The notes under the pieces are model-generated. The model was given only the letters and a program-made list of their open reading frames with translations. It made no database searches and was not told the DNA's origin. A DNA stretch of 64,000 nt from Maribacter aestuarii (GTDB lineage: Bacteria > Bacteroidota > Bacteroidia > Flavobacteriales > Flavobacteriaceae). Location: the NCBI RefSeq assembly GCF_027474845.2, contig NZ_CP107031.2:2742501-2806500 (forward strand). The letters run 5' to 3'. Both the position numbers and the translations under genes were made by a program. Numbering within the stretch: the first letter of the stretch is position 1; each line of letters opens with the position of its first letter. Below, one piece after another: positions 42,510-52,443 of this stretch.

Positions 42510-45332
42510 TTATGGCCGATGGAGTTGCAATGCTTTGAGTGCATCTTGTGCAAAACTTTGCACCTTAGGGTCAGCATTCATGATGTACGGTTCCACTACG
42601 GTTAAGTATTTTTCTTCGCCCTGTTGTTGTATAAGATACAAAACTGCGAGTTTTACCTTAAGGTCATTACTTTTAAGGAGTAGTTGAAAACACTCCATTT
42701 CCGTAGGAATTTTATGTTTTATTTTCTGTAATTCCTCTTCCGAGGAGATGTCCAACGCTGAATCTTCAATGATGGGTAATAGTTTTCTCTTTAAATCGCC
42801 CGTAAGAAGATTGTCCAAAAACTCTATAGCGTTCGCTTGTGCCTCTTCTTTATCGCTGACCAGTCCCTCATAGGCTATGTCCACATCGTTCTGGCGGTAC
42901 CTAAGCCCCAAAAGTTTAAAAATTCGTTCCAGGCCGGAATCCAGTCTTCGTTCCAAAAGCTCCAATAAACTGGTGCGCGCCGCACGTTCGAAATCGCTAA
43001 TCTCCCGTTTGGATTTTTTTCGGTTACGGTAGGAGATAATAATTTGGGTGTGCATGGCCGCCAGGGTTTGGTGGTGCAATTTGCATTCCTCGTAAATACT
43101 TGTTACAACCTTGTACCTGTTAAATTTGAGTTCTGGATGGGAACTGCGTATGGCACTTAAGGCCCTTACTACCTCTAGCCGTACCGTAAGATCGGTATCG
43201 CTTAAAAGTAATAATAGACTTTTAATGGCCTGCTGTGAGTTGAACGACTGCAGTACCATAGGAATAAATCTTAGAATTGGAAGCGGATGCCTTCTATTTT
43301 GAACCATGGCAGTTAATATGGGTAGGACACTGGCTCCATAATCGTGTAACGCGGTTATGGTATTTTTTCTAAAATGTTTAACTCCTAAAAAGGGTGCGAG
43401 TTGCTGAATAAAGGGTGGATGCATGGTATTGCCCATGGCTAAAATAGTGGTGGAAACAATATCTTGGTCCGGATGATTCAGATATTGGGGCAGCAGAGGA
43501 TAAAAGTCTGGTAGGTTGGCCACGCCAATCGTTTCAATGAGCGATTTTAGCTCTGTCGCTGGTACAGTTTCCAGCTCAATATTTTTCACTTTCAGGGCGA
43601 TACTTTCTTTAACGTTGAATCGTTTTTGTAGTGAAAAATTATCTCGCACTTCCCTTGCCAGACAAAATAGGGCGGCGTCGGCTATTCTAGGATTTGGGTG
43701 ATATAGGTAATGGTCATAAACAAATTCAGAATCCTTCTCCGCAAAACGTAAGACGTATTCCAACGTGGCGATCGTTAGTGCTTTATCGTCTATTTGGAGC
43801 AACCGTCCGATGTCGGCGGTCATACTTTTGCTGTTCAAAAAATAAAGATTTTGGATTGCAGCGGTCTTAACTTTGTTGGAAGGATTGTCCAATAGTTTCT
43901 CCACATCTTCCTCAAAACGTTTGTCGTTTATTTCCATCAACTTGCCAAGCATGTAAAGTATTTGTTCCTCGGTTCCATTTTTGAAAACTGTACGCATTCC
44001 ACTAACTACGGATGATGGTTTCTCTTTTATTTTTCTGGACTTTATTTTTTTATCCGTTAGTACTTCAAGGTTGGACCTAAAAGTCTTGTAGTATTCTTGA
44101 CGTACCTTATAAATAAAGAATAGCCATAGCGCGACCAATAAAAGTATTAGAACGCCAATGTACAGGGATGGTAAATCCAAACCCCTTATCACAAAAATTA
44201 AGAGGCATCCGGCAATCCCCGTAGCTATGCTATCCACGACCACATCTATAAAGGACTTGGTCTTGTTTTTCAACTCAAAGGGAAGGGGTAATGCCAATAA
44301 CTCCGAAGCACTTTTATGAACAGATTGTTTTAATACGCCATCCATAGCTTTAATAACCACTACGGCCGAGAGTTCCGGTAAAATCAAAAAGAAAAGACTG
44401 CCACCGAATATTCCTATGGGTAATAGCAGTAGTGAGAAACCAACACCCCAAATCCCCACGATGCGGTGGGTGAAAAAGAGCTGGATAACAAGTGACAATA
44501 AATTAAACGTTGAAAACCAAAATGCAAAGAAAGCGGTGAGCTCATCCGCATCGGTGAAAGACGCTGCGGCAAAATCGCTAAAGAGATAGTCCACCAGTTT
44601 GGCTACGAGAACACTAACGGCAACTATGCAGGCAATATAGGTAAGATGCTTTGATTTTAAAATGAGCCTGAGCGGTCGTTCGGATTTGGTTACGGTCCTT
44701 TTTTTCTCCTTGAATTCCCCTAATTTTTTAACCCGTGTTTTCCAAACTCTTCTAAGTAACGGTATGCAGAAAAGAAGAAAAAAGGCGGCAATAAAAACCA
44801 AGTTTTCGTTTCCAATGAACGGTGCCAATATCGATGTTAGATAACCGCCCAAAATACCCCCCATGATAGCTCCTGAACCAATGAATCCAAATAACCGTTT
44901 GGCTTCCCGAACGTTGTACACCAAGTTGGCCAATACCCAAAACTGGGATGCCGAGAGAACGGCATAAATGGCAACCCAAACATAGAAAAAGTAGAGAACC
45001 CAAATGTTGACGATATTCAAGGTCAGTAAAATTCCCAGCCCCACGAGTATGAGTATGGAGCTTATTAGGGTCGTCTCTATGACTTTGTTCAGGGCATATT
45101 TGGAAACCGCACGGGAGTAGAAGAAGGAACTTGCGATAGCCGTAATTGCTACCAACAGAAAGGCAAAAGGCAACTGTTCCACACCAAGTTCGGATAAAAA
45201 CAGGGCGTTAACGGTAGGTTTTACGATTAACAGTACCGCTATGGTCAAAAATATATAGGAGAGCATCCAAAGTGAAACCTTGAATTCGCCCTCCCGTATA
45301 TCAAATATTCTTTTTACTAAGTTTTGAATCAT
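42510..45332 (-). CDS. ATP/ADP-translocase-like (Npt1/Npt2-type) membrane protein fused to HEAT repeats
   Basis: The 940-residue protein has an N-terminal membrane half of about 12 helices that resembles nucleotide transporters of the ATP:ADP antiporter family (FDIREGEFKVSLWMLSYIFLT, KPTVNALFLSELGVEQLPF, ASQFWVLANLVYNVREAKRLFGFIGSGAIMGGILGG). A cytoplasmic C-terminal half of HEAT-like repeats runs from about residue 440 (LDNPSNKVKTAAIQNLYFL, QDIVSTTILAMGNTMHPP, LTVRLEVVRALSAIRSS, PKVQSFAQDALKAL). Obligate intracellular bacteria use such transporters to take host ATP; in free-living bacteria their role is open. It starts 31 bp after the serine hydrolase gene. Confidence 0.8.
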   Translation of the reverse strand: MIQNLVKRIFDIREGEFKVSLWMLSYIFLTIAVLLIVKPTVNALFLSELGVEQLPFAFLLVAITAIASSFFYSRAVSKYALNKVIETTLISSILILVGLGILLTLNIVNIWVLYFFYVWVAIYAVLSASQFWVLANLVYNVREAKRLFGFIGSGAIMGGILGGYLTSILAPFIGNENLVFIAAFFLLFCIPLLRRVWKTRVKKLGEFKEKKRTVTKSERPLRLILKSKHLTYIACIVAVSVLVAKLVDYLFSDFAAASFTDADELTAFFAFWFSTFNLLSLVIQLFFTHRIVGIWGVGFSLLLLPIGIFGGSLFFLILPELSAVVVIKAMDGVLKQSVHKSASELLALPLPFELKNKTKSFIDVVVDSIATGIAGCLLIFVIRGLDLPSLYIGVLILLLVALWLFFIYKVRQEYYKTFRSNLEVLTDKKIKSRKIKEKPSSVVSGMRTVFKNGTEEQILYMLGKLMEINDKRFEEDVEKLLDNPSNKVKTAAIQNLYFLNSKSMTADIGRLLQIDDKALTIATLEYVLRFAEKDSEFVYDHYLYHPNPRIADAALFCLAREVRDNFSLQKRFNVKESIALKVKNIELETVPATELKSLIETIGVANLPDFYPLLPQYLNHPDQDIVSTTILAMGNTMHPPFIQQLAPFLGVKHFRKNTITALHDYGASVLPILTAMVQNRRHPLPILRFIPMVLQSFNSQQAIKSLLLLLSDTDLTVRLEVVRALSAIRSSHPELKFNRYKVVTSIYEECKLHHQTLAAMHTQIIISYRNRKKSKREISDFERAARTSLLELLERRLDSGLERIFKLLGLRYRQNDVDIAYEGLVSDKEEAQANAIEFLDNLLTGDLKRKLLPIIEDSALDISSEEELQKIKHKIPTEMECFQLLLKSNDLKVKLAVLYLIQQQGEEKYLTVVEPYIMNADPKVQSFAQDALKALQLHRP

Positions 45333-45363
45333 CCGCCTTGCGGAACGTTTTAATTTCCCGGTA

Positions 45364-46269
45364 CTAAAGTACTGGCTTTTTTAAGACCTTCTCTATGGGC
45401 TTTACCAAACTTCTAATTATTTGTTCGCCATTGGGGTCATCAATTAGCGCCACTAAGATGTACCTACGTCCAGGGTCTTGGCCCCAAACCAAAATAGAGT
45501 CGGAGTGGTATGTCCTCCATGAACCCGATTTACGGAACAAGCGTGCATTAGGAGCAATTTCGTCCAAAGTGTTCACAAATTTATGGTGTAGTTCTGGGTC
45601 CTCCATTATATTCAACATCTGTTTGGAACGTCTGTCGTTTACCAAACGGCCATGGGCCAATAAATAGTAATACCTGCATACTTGTGTTACCGTAGCGGCG
45701 TGACTTAGGTTCTTCAACGGCTCCCGATTGGTGTCACCACCTCCACCATAACGCTTTCCTACCCAAAGGCCACCACCTCTATCCTCATCATAAAAGTTGT
45801 AGTTCGGGTCCGTCATTACGGCCTCCAGCTTTTCATAACCAACACGATCGATCATGCGTGTGGATGCGGCATTATTAGATTTGCTAATCATTAAGCGCAT
45901 GTCCTTTTTGACTTCTGCTGTTTCTTTTAACTCTCCCTTTTCAATGGCATCCATAGCCGCCAAGAGAATGGCAATTTTAGGTAAACTTGCAGCATACATC
46001 ATATGGTTGCCGTTTACTCGCGCAAAACGAACGTTATCCGGGTTGCTTAAATCCACGATACCCACGGCCATCTTTTTTTGAGCAATAAGTTGACGCCAAT
46101 CGGAATGGGTAGCGAGTTCGTTCTCTAAATTTACCTGAAGCGAACTATCTACCAATTTGGAAAGGGATTTTATCTTAGCATCGACTATCGCTATGGGAAG
46201 GTCGCTCTGTGCTAAAATAGATACACTAGAAAGCAAGGTTAAAATAAAAATACTAAGGTTTGATTTCAT
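45364..46269 (-). CDS. secreted serine hydrolase, class A beta-lactamase-like
   Basis: The 301-residue protein has a signal peptide (IFILTLLSSVSILAQ) and the three active-site boxes of the penicillin-recognising fold: S-L-P-K in AASLPKIAILLAAMDA, S-N-N in MISKSNNAAST and K-S-G in LFRKSGSWRTYHSDS. A Tyr/Gly-rich insertion (GGGLWVGKRYGGGGDTN) lies between boxes 2 and 3. It could be a beta-lactamase, D,D-peptidase or esterase. It is the first gene of the minus-strand operon with the translocase-like protein and CorA. Confidence 0.85.
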   Translation of the reverse strand: MKSNLSIFILTLLSSVSILAQSDLPIAIVDAKIKSLSKLVDSSLQVNLENELATHSDWRQLIAQKKMAVGIVDLSNPDNVRFARVNGNHMMYAASLPKIAILLAAMDAIEKGELKETAEVKKDMRLMISKSNNAASTRMIDRVGYEKLEAVMTDPNYNFYDEDRGGGLWVGKRYGGGGDTNREPLKNLSHAATVTQVCRYYYLLAHGRLVNDRRSKQMLNIMEDPELHHKFVNTLDEIAPNARLFRKSGSWRTYHSDSILVWGQDPGRRYILVALIDDPNGEQIIRSLVKPIEKVLKKPVL

Positions 46270-46533
46270 TGATTACTTTGGTTTAAAAAATGTAGTCAAA
46301 ATTATATAATCCATTGGCAGGTAGATTGTTAATTTTTAAGGAATACAGTTGGTCGACAAATCCAATGAAAATGAGCTGCGATGTTCTTAATATAAATATT
46401 TTCTGTTAAAATTTCCTTTTTAAAGTCGCTAACAACGTACCTATGCAGGCTTTTTTCATGAAAAAATAGATGCATGATAAACGCGAACGTTTATTATTTA
46501 ATGTATATTTCAAAGCGAAGTCAATAACATCAA

Positions 46534-47595
46534 ATGAACCTTAAAGATGGCGTAAGAACTTCTGAGAATAAAGTATCCTCGGAAGCAAGAAAGCTTAGTG
46601 AGCTTGTAAAGGATGCTTCCAAATCCTTGGTTGATCGTTTGGAATGCTATGAGGATATCATGAGTTTGGAGGTCGGGGACACAGGTTTAAGTAGGGCCAA
46701 GACCCTGGAGCGTGAGTTTGACCTTCGTCAGTTGTACATAAAATATGAAGGCGACAATCCCACGGGGACTCAAAAGGACCGCATTGCCTTTGCGCAATTG
46801 TACGATGCCTTGAGGCGTGAATATAAGGTCGTATCCTTGGCCACTTGCGGCAATTATGGCGTAGCTATGGCACTGGCTGCAGATTTGGCCGGAATTGCTT
46901 GTAAGGTCTATATTCCGGAATCCTACCATACCGATAGAATTGAAGAAATTGAAAAACTGGACGCAGAAATTATCCGATTGCCGGGCAGTTATGAAGATGT
47001 CGTTATGGCAAGTACGGAACATGCCAACAAAAATGGATGGTATGATGCCAATCCGGGTGGTGCCAATACCCCTTTACAGATATCGGCCTATGCACAAATA
47101 GCACAGGAGATTTTTGAGGATTTGGGGGATGCGCCAAAATATTGTGCGGTTCCCGTTTCCAACGGTACTTTGTTCGCCGGCATTTACAGAGGTTTTGTGA
47201 GTTTGTACAAGCGGGGTAAAACCTCTCGCGTGCCTAAAATGATAGCGGCCTCTTCCTCTTTTAAAAATCCAATAGTACAGTCCTTTCTGTTGGGATTGGA
47301 TCATTGCAAGGATTTGAATCCGGAGGCAATTAAAGAAACCAAATACAATGAACCGCTCATTAACTGGCATAGTTTTGATGGGGAGGAGGCACTTTATGCC
47401 CTAAAGGAATCCTACGGAAATGCCTATAACATTAGCGATAAGAAACTCAAAGAAATGTCGGCTTTGTTATCTAAAAAAGAGGGCTATAAGATTCTTCCGG
47501 CTTCTACTGCCGGACTGATAGGTTTATTGGAATTGGACGAAGAATTAAATTTGGAGCCCGACCGATTTGTGGCGGTGCTCACGGCAAAAAACTAA
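46534..47595 (+). CDS. threonine synthase-like PLP-dependent enzyme
   Basis: The 353-residue protein has the fold-type II PLP domain: the Schiff-base Lys in EGDNPTGTQKDRIA, an Asn-binding loop LATCGNYGVAMALAADLAGI, the phosphate-loop-like VPVSNGTLFAGIYRG, and a C-terminal SxxG region ILPASTAGLIG. Members include threonine synthase and threonine/serine dehydratase-like enzymes; the gene is not next to a threonine operon, so the substrate may be an amino acid linked to D-glutamate use. It is followed by dgcN and dgcA, 10 bp and then -4 bp apart, so the three are an operon. Confidence 0.8.
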   Translation: MNLKDGVRTSENKVSSEARKLSELVKDASKSLVDRLECYEDIMSLEVGDTGLSRAKTLEREFDLRQLYIKYEGDNPTGTQKDRIAFAQLYDALRREYKVVSLATCGNYGVAMALAADLAGIACKVYIPESYHTDRIEEIEKLDAEIIRLPGSYEDVVMASTEHANKNGWYDANPGGANTPLQISAYAQIAQEIFEDLGDAPKYCAVPVSNGTLFAGIYRGFVSLYKRGKTSRVPKMIAASSSFKNPIVQSFLLGLDHCKDLNPEAIKETKYNEPLINWHSFDGEEALYALKESYGNAYNISDKKLKEMSALLSKKEGYKILPASTAGLIGLLELDEELNLEPDRFVAVLTAKN

Positions 47596-47605
47596 AAGAT
47601 ATAAA

Positions 47606-48679
47606 ATGAAAAAAGTGATAGATGGTAAGGCCCTAGTTTATTGTGAGGGTGCCTTTAATACCCCAAATGGAAAGACAGCGCATGGCTTGGTAAGATTTAC
47701 GGAACGGTACGAAGTGGTAGGGGTTTTGGATAACAAATACCACGGTAAAGATGCAGGGGATGTGTTGGACGGTAGACCAAATGGAATCCCAATTTTTAAG
47801 GATATTGAAACGGCGGTGGAAGAATTAAGTGCCGTTGACAACCTACCCAGTTATTTGGTAATCGGTCTTGCCCCGGATGGTGGCCGTCTACCAAAAGAGG
47901 CCAAGGGTACTATTAGGAAAGCTTTACAAAAAGGGTGGAATGTTGATAGTGGTCTGCACGATTTTCTTACGAACGATGCGGATTTAGTTGCGATAGCCCA
48001 AGCAAATAATTGTCAAATAAGGGACATCCGCAAAACTCCGGATAGGGACAAGCTGCATTTTTTTACCGGTGCTATTGAAAAGGTTGATTGTTTAAAACTG
48101 GCTGTGTTGGGAACTGATTCTGCTCTTGGAAAACGAACAACCGCGTGGTTAATAGTTCACGCTTTTAGGGCTGCTGGTAAAAAGGCGGAAATGATCGGTA
48201 CAGGACAGACCGGATGGATGCAAGGGGCAAAATATAGTATGGTCATGGATAGTTGTATTAACGATTTTGTTTCCGGTGAAATAGAGCATGCCGTGGTTAG
48301 TGCCTATAATAACGAAAATCCCGATGTAATCATAATTGAAGGCCAGGGCAGCTTAATGAATCCGGCATATCCCGGAGGATTTGAAATACTGGCTGCCGGT
48401 CGCCCGGATTATGTGATTTTACAGCATGCACCCAAGCGTTTGGAATACGATGGTTTCCCTGGTTACAAGATGCATTCCTTAAAGGAGCAGATAAATGCGA
48501 TACAAGTTATCTCTGGCAAGGAAGTTATTGCCATAACCGTTAATCATGAAGGAATGTCCAAAGATGAGATTCCGGAGGCCTGTAAAAAAATAACCTTAGA
48601 AACAAAACTTCCGGCTTTTGATGTGTTGGAGTACGGAGCTAAGGAATTGGTGGATCTGTTGATGGAAAAATTGAAATGA
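47606..48679 (+). CDS. dgcN: DgcN-type D-glutamate N-acetyltransferase (DUF1611)
   Basis: The start at 47606 (MKKVIDGKALVYCEG) gives 357 residues. An N-terminal Rossmann-like domain (residues 1-120, VVGVLDNKYHGKDAGDVLDG) is followed by a P-loop NTPase-like domain with LGTDSALGKRTTAWLIVHAFRAAG and a Walker-B-like IIIEGQGSLMNPA. DUF1611 proteins of this type acetylate D-glutamate in a two-step catabolic path in which DgcA then racemises N-acetyl-D-glutamate; I infer the role from the family and from the next gene. The stop overlaps the start of dgcA by 4 bp. Confidence 0.75.
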   Translation: MKKVIDGKALVYCEGAFNTPNGKTAHGLVRFTERYEVVGVLDNKYHGKDAGDVLDGRPNGIPIFKDIETAVEELSAVDNLPSYLVIGLAPDGGRLPKEAKGTIRKALQKGWNVDSGLHDFLTNDADLVAIAQANNCQIRDIRKTPDRDKLHFFTGAIEKVDCLKLAVLGTDSALGKRTTAWLIVHAFRAAGKKAEMIGTGQTGWMQGAKYSMVMDSCINDFVSGEIEHAVVSAYNNENPDVIIIEGQGSLMNPAYPGGFEILAAGRPDYVILQHAPKRLEYDGFPGYKMHSLKEQINAIQVISGKEVIAITVNHEGMSKDEIPEACKKITLETKLPAFDVLEYGAKELVDLLMEKLK

Positions 48680-49731
48680 GAATCACAAAAATAAGCTACG
48701 AACGTCTTGATTTGAAATTGACCGTACCTTACACCATCGCCTATGAAACGATAGCTAAGACCACTAATTTCATTCTCAAAATAGAAACCGATGGCAAATG
48801 GGTCGGTTTTGGCTGTGCAGCCCCTGATAAGGTCGTTACCGGAGAATCGCCCGAGGAAGTGGAGGAAGTAATAAAAAATGAAATTACTTCTTATCTCATT
48901 GGCAAGGACCCTTTCACCTATGCGCTTTTGTTAATGGATTTAAAGCACATTCTGGGTAAAAAATCTTCTTCTTTGGCCATGGTAGATTTGGCTTTGTTCG
49001 ATTTAATCTCCAAAAAAGCGGAAGTTCCCCTTTACAAATTTTTAGGTGGGTTCAAGCAAAGTATAGCCACAAGTATAACTATAGGTATTTTAAGTTTAGA
49101 GGAAACCTTGAAGCATGCCAAGGAATATGTTGAACAAGGCTTCACTATTTTAAAGATTAAAGGCGGTAGTCATCTGGAGGAGGATATAGAGAAGATGAAA
49201 AAGTTGCATGAAATATATCCAGAGGTTACATGGCGTTTTGATGGTAATCAGGGCTATTCCGTTAAAGATTCCATTGCGTTCGTTAAGGCCACTGCTGCCA
49301 TTGGCATTGAAATCTTTGAACAACCAACTAAAATCGAATCTGAAGAGCGTTTGGGACAAGTTACCAATGAGGTGGCCATTCCTGTAATGGCGGATGAGAG
49401 CCTTAAGACCTTGACCGATGCTTTCCGATTGGCCCAAAACGAGCGGGTGGACATGATCAATATTAAATTACAAAAAGTTGGAGGTATTATGGTAGGAATG
49501 CATATTAACTCCGTGGCAAAATCGGCCGGTTTGGAGACTATGGTAGGCTGTATTGATGAATGCGGCTTGGGTATTGCCGCGGGACTTCACTTTGCGTTGT
49601 CCCGGCCCAACATCGTTTATGCGGATTTAGACGGCCATTTGGAATTGATTGATGACCCCTATAAAGATATTTTCAATCTAAAAAATGGAGTTTTATATCC
49701 TTCGGAGAAGTATGGGCTCGGTGTTAATTGA
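48676..49731 (+). CDS. dgcA: DgcA-type N-acetyl-D-glutamate racemase / dipeptide epimerase (enolase superfamily)
   Basis: The 351-residue protein is a muconate-cycloisomerase-like member of the enolase superfamily. The KxK catalytic Lys pair is in FTILKIKGGS, metal ligands follow as Asp in RFDGNQGY, Glu in FEQPTK and Asp in VMADESLK, and the opposite catalytic Lys is in INIKLQKVGG. L-Ala-D/L-Glu epimerases and DgcA share this pattern; the neighbouring dgcN favours N-acetyl-D-glutamate as substrate, with dipeptide epimerisation as an alternative. It overlaps dgcN by 4 bp and ends 10 bp from the convergent glucosidase gene. Confidence 0.8.
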   Translation: MRITKISYERLDLKLTVPYTIAYETIAKTTNFILKIETDGKWVGFGCAAPDKVVTGESPEEVEEVIKNEITSYLIGKDPFTYALLLMDLKHILGKKSSSLAMVDLALFDLISKKAEVPLYKFLGGFKQSIATSITIGILSLEETLKHAKEYVEQGFTILKIKGGSHLEEDIEKMKKLHEIYPEVTWRFDGNQGYSVKDSIAFVKATAAIGIEIFEQPTKIESEERLGQVTNEVAIPVMADESLKTLTDAFRLAQNERVDMINIKLQKVGGIMVGMHINSVAKSAGLETMVGCIDECGLGIAAGLHFALSRPNIVYADLDGHLELIDDPYKDIFNLKNGVLYPSEKYGLGVN

Positions 49732-49741
49732 AATGTCTCCG

Positions 49742-52372
49742 CTAACTATCAATCTCTTCAATTAAATTAGCCACCAATGCTGTCCAACCGGTTTGGTGGG
49801 ACGCGCCTAGGCCACGGCCATTTTCCCCATGAAAATATTCGTAGAAAAGAATATGGTCTTTGAAGTTTTTGTCCTTATAAATATGGTGGTAGAGCTCGTT
49901 ATAGGGTCTATTGCCATTCTCATCCTGTTGAAAAATCTTAATGAGCCGCTTGCTCAATTCCGTGCTAATCTCCTTTAAATTTAATTTTTCCGTACTTCCA
50001 GTAGGATATGCAAATTGCAGTTCGTCCCCGCAGTAACTGTAATACTCCCGTAAGGCTTGAATGAACAAATAGTTCATGGGCATCCAGACAGGACCTCTCC
50101 AATTGGAGTTTCCACCAAATAACGATACCGTAGATTCTGCAGGTTCGTAGTCAATCGAATAATTAACACCTTCAATCTCTATTTCATAGGGCTTTTCATG
50201 GATTTTAGATAAGGACCGAATACCATGGGGACTCAAAAATTCATTCTCGTCCAAAAGGCTTTTCACCAATAATTCAACCCGGTCTCTTGGTACAAGGGAT
50301 AGCAATAAATCCTCACCCTCGGCAAATTCTTGTATGACCGCATATTTTAAATTTTTCATACGGTATTTTTTAAACCAAACTACACTGGCTTTGAACTTGG
50401 GTAGCTTTTCCAGTATATCTTTTTTTATGGTGAGGACAGCGGCTAAGGATAACATACCTGCAATAGACCTTACTTTTATAGTGCCAGAGTTACCATTTGG
50501 TAAAATAAGACGATCATAAAAGAAGCCTTCCTCATCATCCCAGGTACCCCCGTGGTTGGCATCCATCTTGTTCAAAGCTTCGGCGATAAAAATAAAGTGA
50601 CCAAAATATTTAGTAGCCATTTCTTCGTAGGCATCGTCCTCCATGGCTATTTCCAGACTCATTTCAAGCATGTTCAGACAATAAAGGGCCATCCACGCCG
50701 TACCGTCTACCTGTTCTAAAGTACCGCCACCGGGAACGCCATGGCTACGGTCAAATACCCCAATGTTGTCCAAGCCAAGAAATCCACCTTGGAAGACATT
50801 GTTATTGTTGTTATCCAAACGGTTAACCCACCATGTAAAGTTTAGGGCCAACTTGTTGAACATTCGCTTTAGAAAGTTAACATCGCCTACTCCGGATTTT
50901 TTCTTGTCTACCTTGTAAATGCGTAGCGCGGACCAAGCCTGAACCGGCGGGTTAACATCGCTGAAATTCCATTCATAAGCTGGAATTTGACCATTGGGCG
51001 CCATATACCATTCTTTGGTGAACAGCAATAGCTGTTCTTTGGCGAACTGCGGGTCGATAAGTGCAAAAGAAGTACAGTGAAAGGCAGAATCCCAAGCAGC
51101 GTACCAAGGATATTCCCAGGCATCCGGCATAGAGAGCACGTCGTGGTTCCTTAAGGTTTTCCATCCGCTGTTCCTTCCGGATAATCGCTCAACTGGGGGT
51201 TGGGAATTTTTTGAATCTCCTTTGAGCCACTGTTCTACCTCGTAATTATAGTATTGTTTGGTCCACAATAGCCCTGCGAACGCCTGCCTGAGAATAGCTT
51301 TCTTGTCCACTGAGGCTTTTGGGGCCATGGTATCATAAAAGGATTGGGACTCCTCCTGCCGCTTGTTAAATATGCGGTCATAATTTTTATCAAAGGGATT
51401 TTTTAAAGTTTTTTCAGATAGTCGAAGTTTAATGGAGATGGAAGCTCCTCCCTTGATTTCTAATTGATATAAAGGGGAAAATTTGGTTCCTTGCTTGTTT
51501 TTCGTAGCCAGCTTGTAATCATTATTACAAACGGCGTTATGGAAAAGATCTTTTCTGAAGGGGTGACTATTCTTGTCCTGATAGACTTTTTCCCTGTTGG
51601 TTTCATTTTCGGTAAATAAAAGTTTATCGGCATCGTCAAAATAAAGTTGATAATTGCCTACATACGGATGTTCAATTGCAACGTAGGGCGACTTCGCTTG
51701 AATACGCTTTTGGATTTTAGGCTTTGTTGACATTTCCTTAAACGTCCAATGGTTTCGTATGGTCAAAGTAGGGAGTAAGTGTAAAGCGGCGCTTTCGCTA
51801 TTCCTGTTTACCACCGTAATTTTTATAAGGATATCCGTTGCTTCGGCCTTTGCATATTCCGTGTAAACGTCAAAATATTCACTGTTGTCGAACAGACCCG
51901 TATCCAGAAGCTCATATTCAAGTTCATTACGTCCCCTTTTTTGATTTTCCGTTACCAATTCATTGTACGGATATTCATTTTGGGGATACTTGTACAAATG
52001 TTTCATATAGGAATGGGAAGGTGTGTTTTCCAGATAATAGTACAGTTCTTTTACATCCTCCCCATGGTTACCTTGCGGACCCGTGAGACCAAAAAGTCTT
52101 TCCTTAAGAATAGGGTCCTTTCCGTTCCATAATCCGATTCCAAAACACACGTTGCAATAGCGGTCGGAAAACCCTGCGATACCATCTTCGCCCCATCTAT
52201 AGGTCCTGCTTCTCGCATGTTCGTGTGGGAAATAGTTCCAGGCGTCGCCATGAGCGCTATAATCCTCACGTACAGTACCCCATTGGCGTTCACTGAGATA
52301 GGGCCCCCATTTAAGCCAGTCTTTTTTTTCGGAAAGTTGTTCTTGAAGTCTTGTTTCTTCTGCGTTCTTCAT
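49742..52372 (-). CDS. GH63-like glucosidase / mannosylglycerate-hydrolase-type enzyme
   Basis: The 876-residue cytoplasmic protein resembles bacterial GH63/MGH1-like glycoside hydrolases with an (alpha/alpha)6 barrel. Conserved stretches are WLKWGPYLSERQWGTVREDYS, the barrel segments YPWYAAWDSAFHCTSFALIDP and DNIGVFDRSHGVPGGGTLEQVDGTAWMALYCLNMLEMS, NHGGTWDDEEGFFYD, and the region FGGNSNWRGPVWMPMNYLFIQAL. The Asp/Glu in AWDSAFH and in the WRGPVW region are likely catalytic. There is no signal peptide, so the substrate is an intracellular alpha-glucoside or compatible solute. It is a single gene, convergent with dgcA. Confidence 0.85.
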   Translation of the reverse strand: MKNAEETRLQEQLSEKKDWLKWGPYLSERQWGTVREDYSAHGDAWNYFPHEHARSRTYRWGEDGIAGFSDRYCNVCFGIGLWNGKDPILKERLFGLTGPQGNHGEDVKELYYYLENTPSHSYMKHLYKYPQNEYPYNELVTENQKRGRNELEYELLDTGLFDNSEYFDVYTEYAKAEATDILIKITVVNRNSESAALHLLPTLTIRNHWTFKEMSTKPKIQKRIQAKSPYVAIEHPYVGNYQLYFDDADKLLFTENETNREKVYQDKNSHPFRKDLFHNAVCNNDYKLATKNKQGTKFSPLYQLEIKGGASISIKLRLSEKTLKNPFDKNYDRIFNKRQEESQSFYDTMAPKASVDKKAILRQAFAGLLWTKQYYNYEVEQWLKGDSKNSQPPVERLSGRNSGWKTLRNHDVLSMPDAWEYPWYAAWDSAFHCTSFALIDPQFAKEQLLLFTKEWYMAPNGQIPAYEWNFSDVNPPVQAWSALRIYKVDKKKSGVGDVNFLKRMFNKLALNFTWWVNRLDNNNNNVFQGGFLGLDNIGVFDRSHGVPGGGTLEQVDGTAWMALYCLNMLEMSLEIAMEDDAYEEMATKYFGHFIFIAEALNKMDANHGGTWDDEEGFFYDRLILPNGNSGTIKVRSIAGMLSLAAVLTIKKDILEKLPKFKASVVWFKKYRMKNLKYAVIQEFAEGEDLLLSLVPRDRVELLVKSLLDENEFLSPHGIRSLSKIHEKPYEIEIEGVNYSIDYEPAESTVSLFGGNSNWRGPVWMPMNYLFIQALREYYSYCGDELQFAYPTGSTEKLNLKEISTELSKRLIKIFQQDENGNRPYNELYHHIYKDKNFKDHILFYEYFHGENGRGLGASHQTGWTALVANLIEEIDS

Positions 52373-52443
52373 ATTGGGTAATAAGGTTTAAAGGGAATGG
52401 GAATAACAGGGTTGAAGTTCAAGAAGGTAGGAAGATGCTACCC

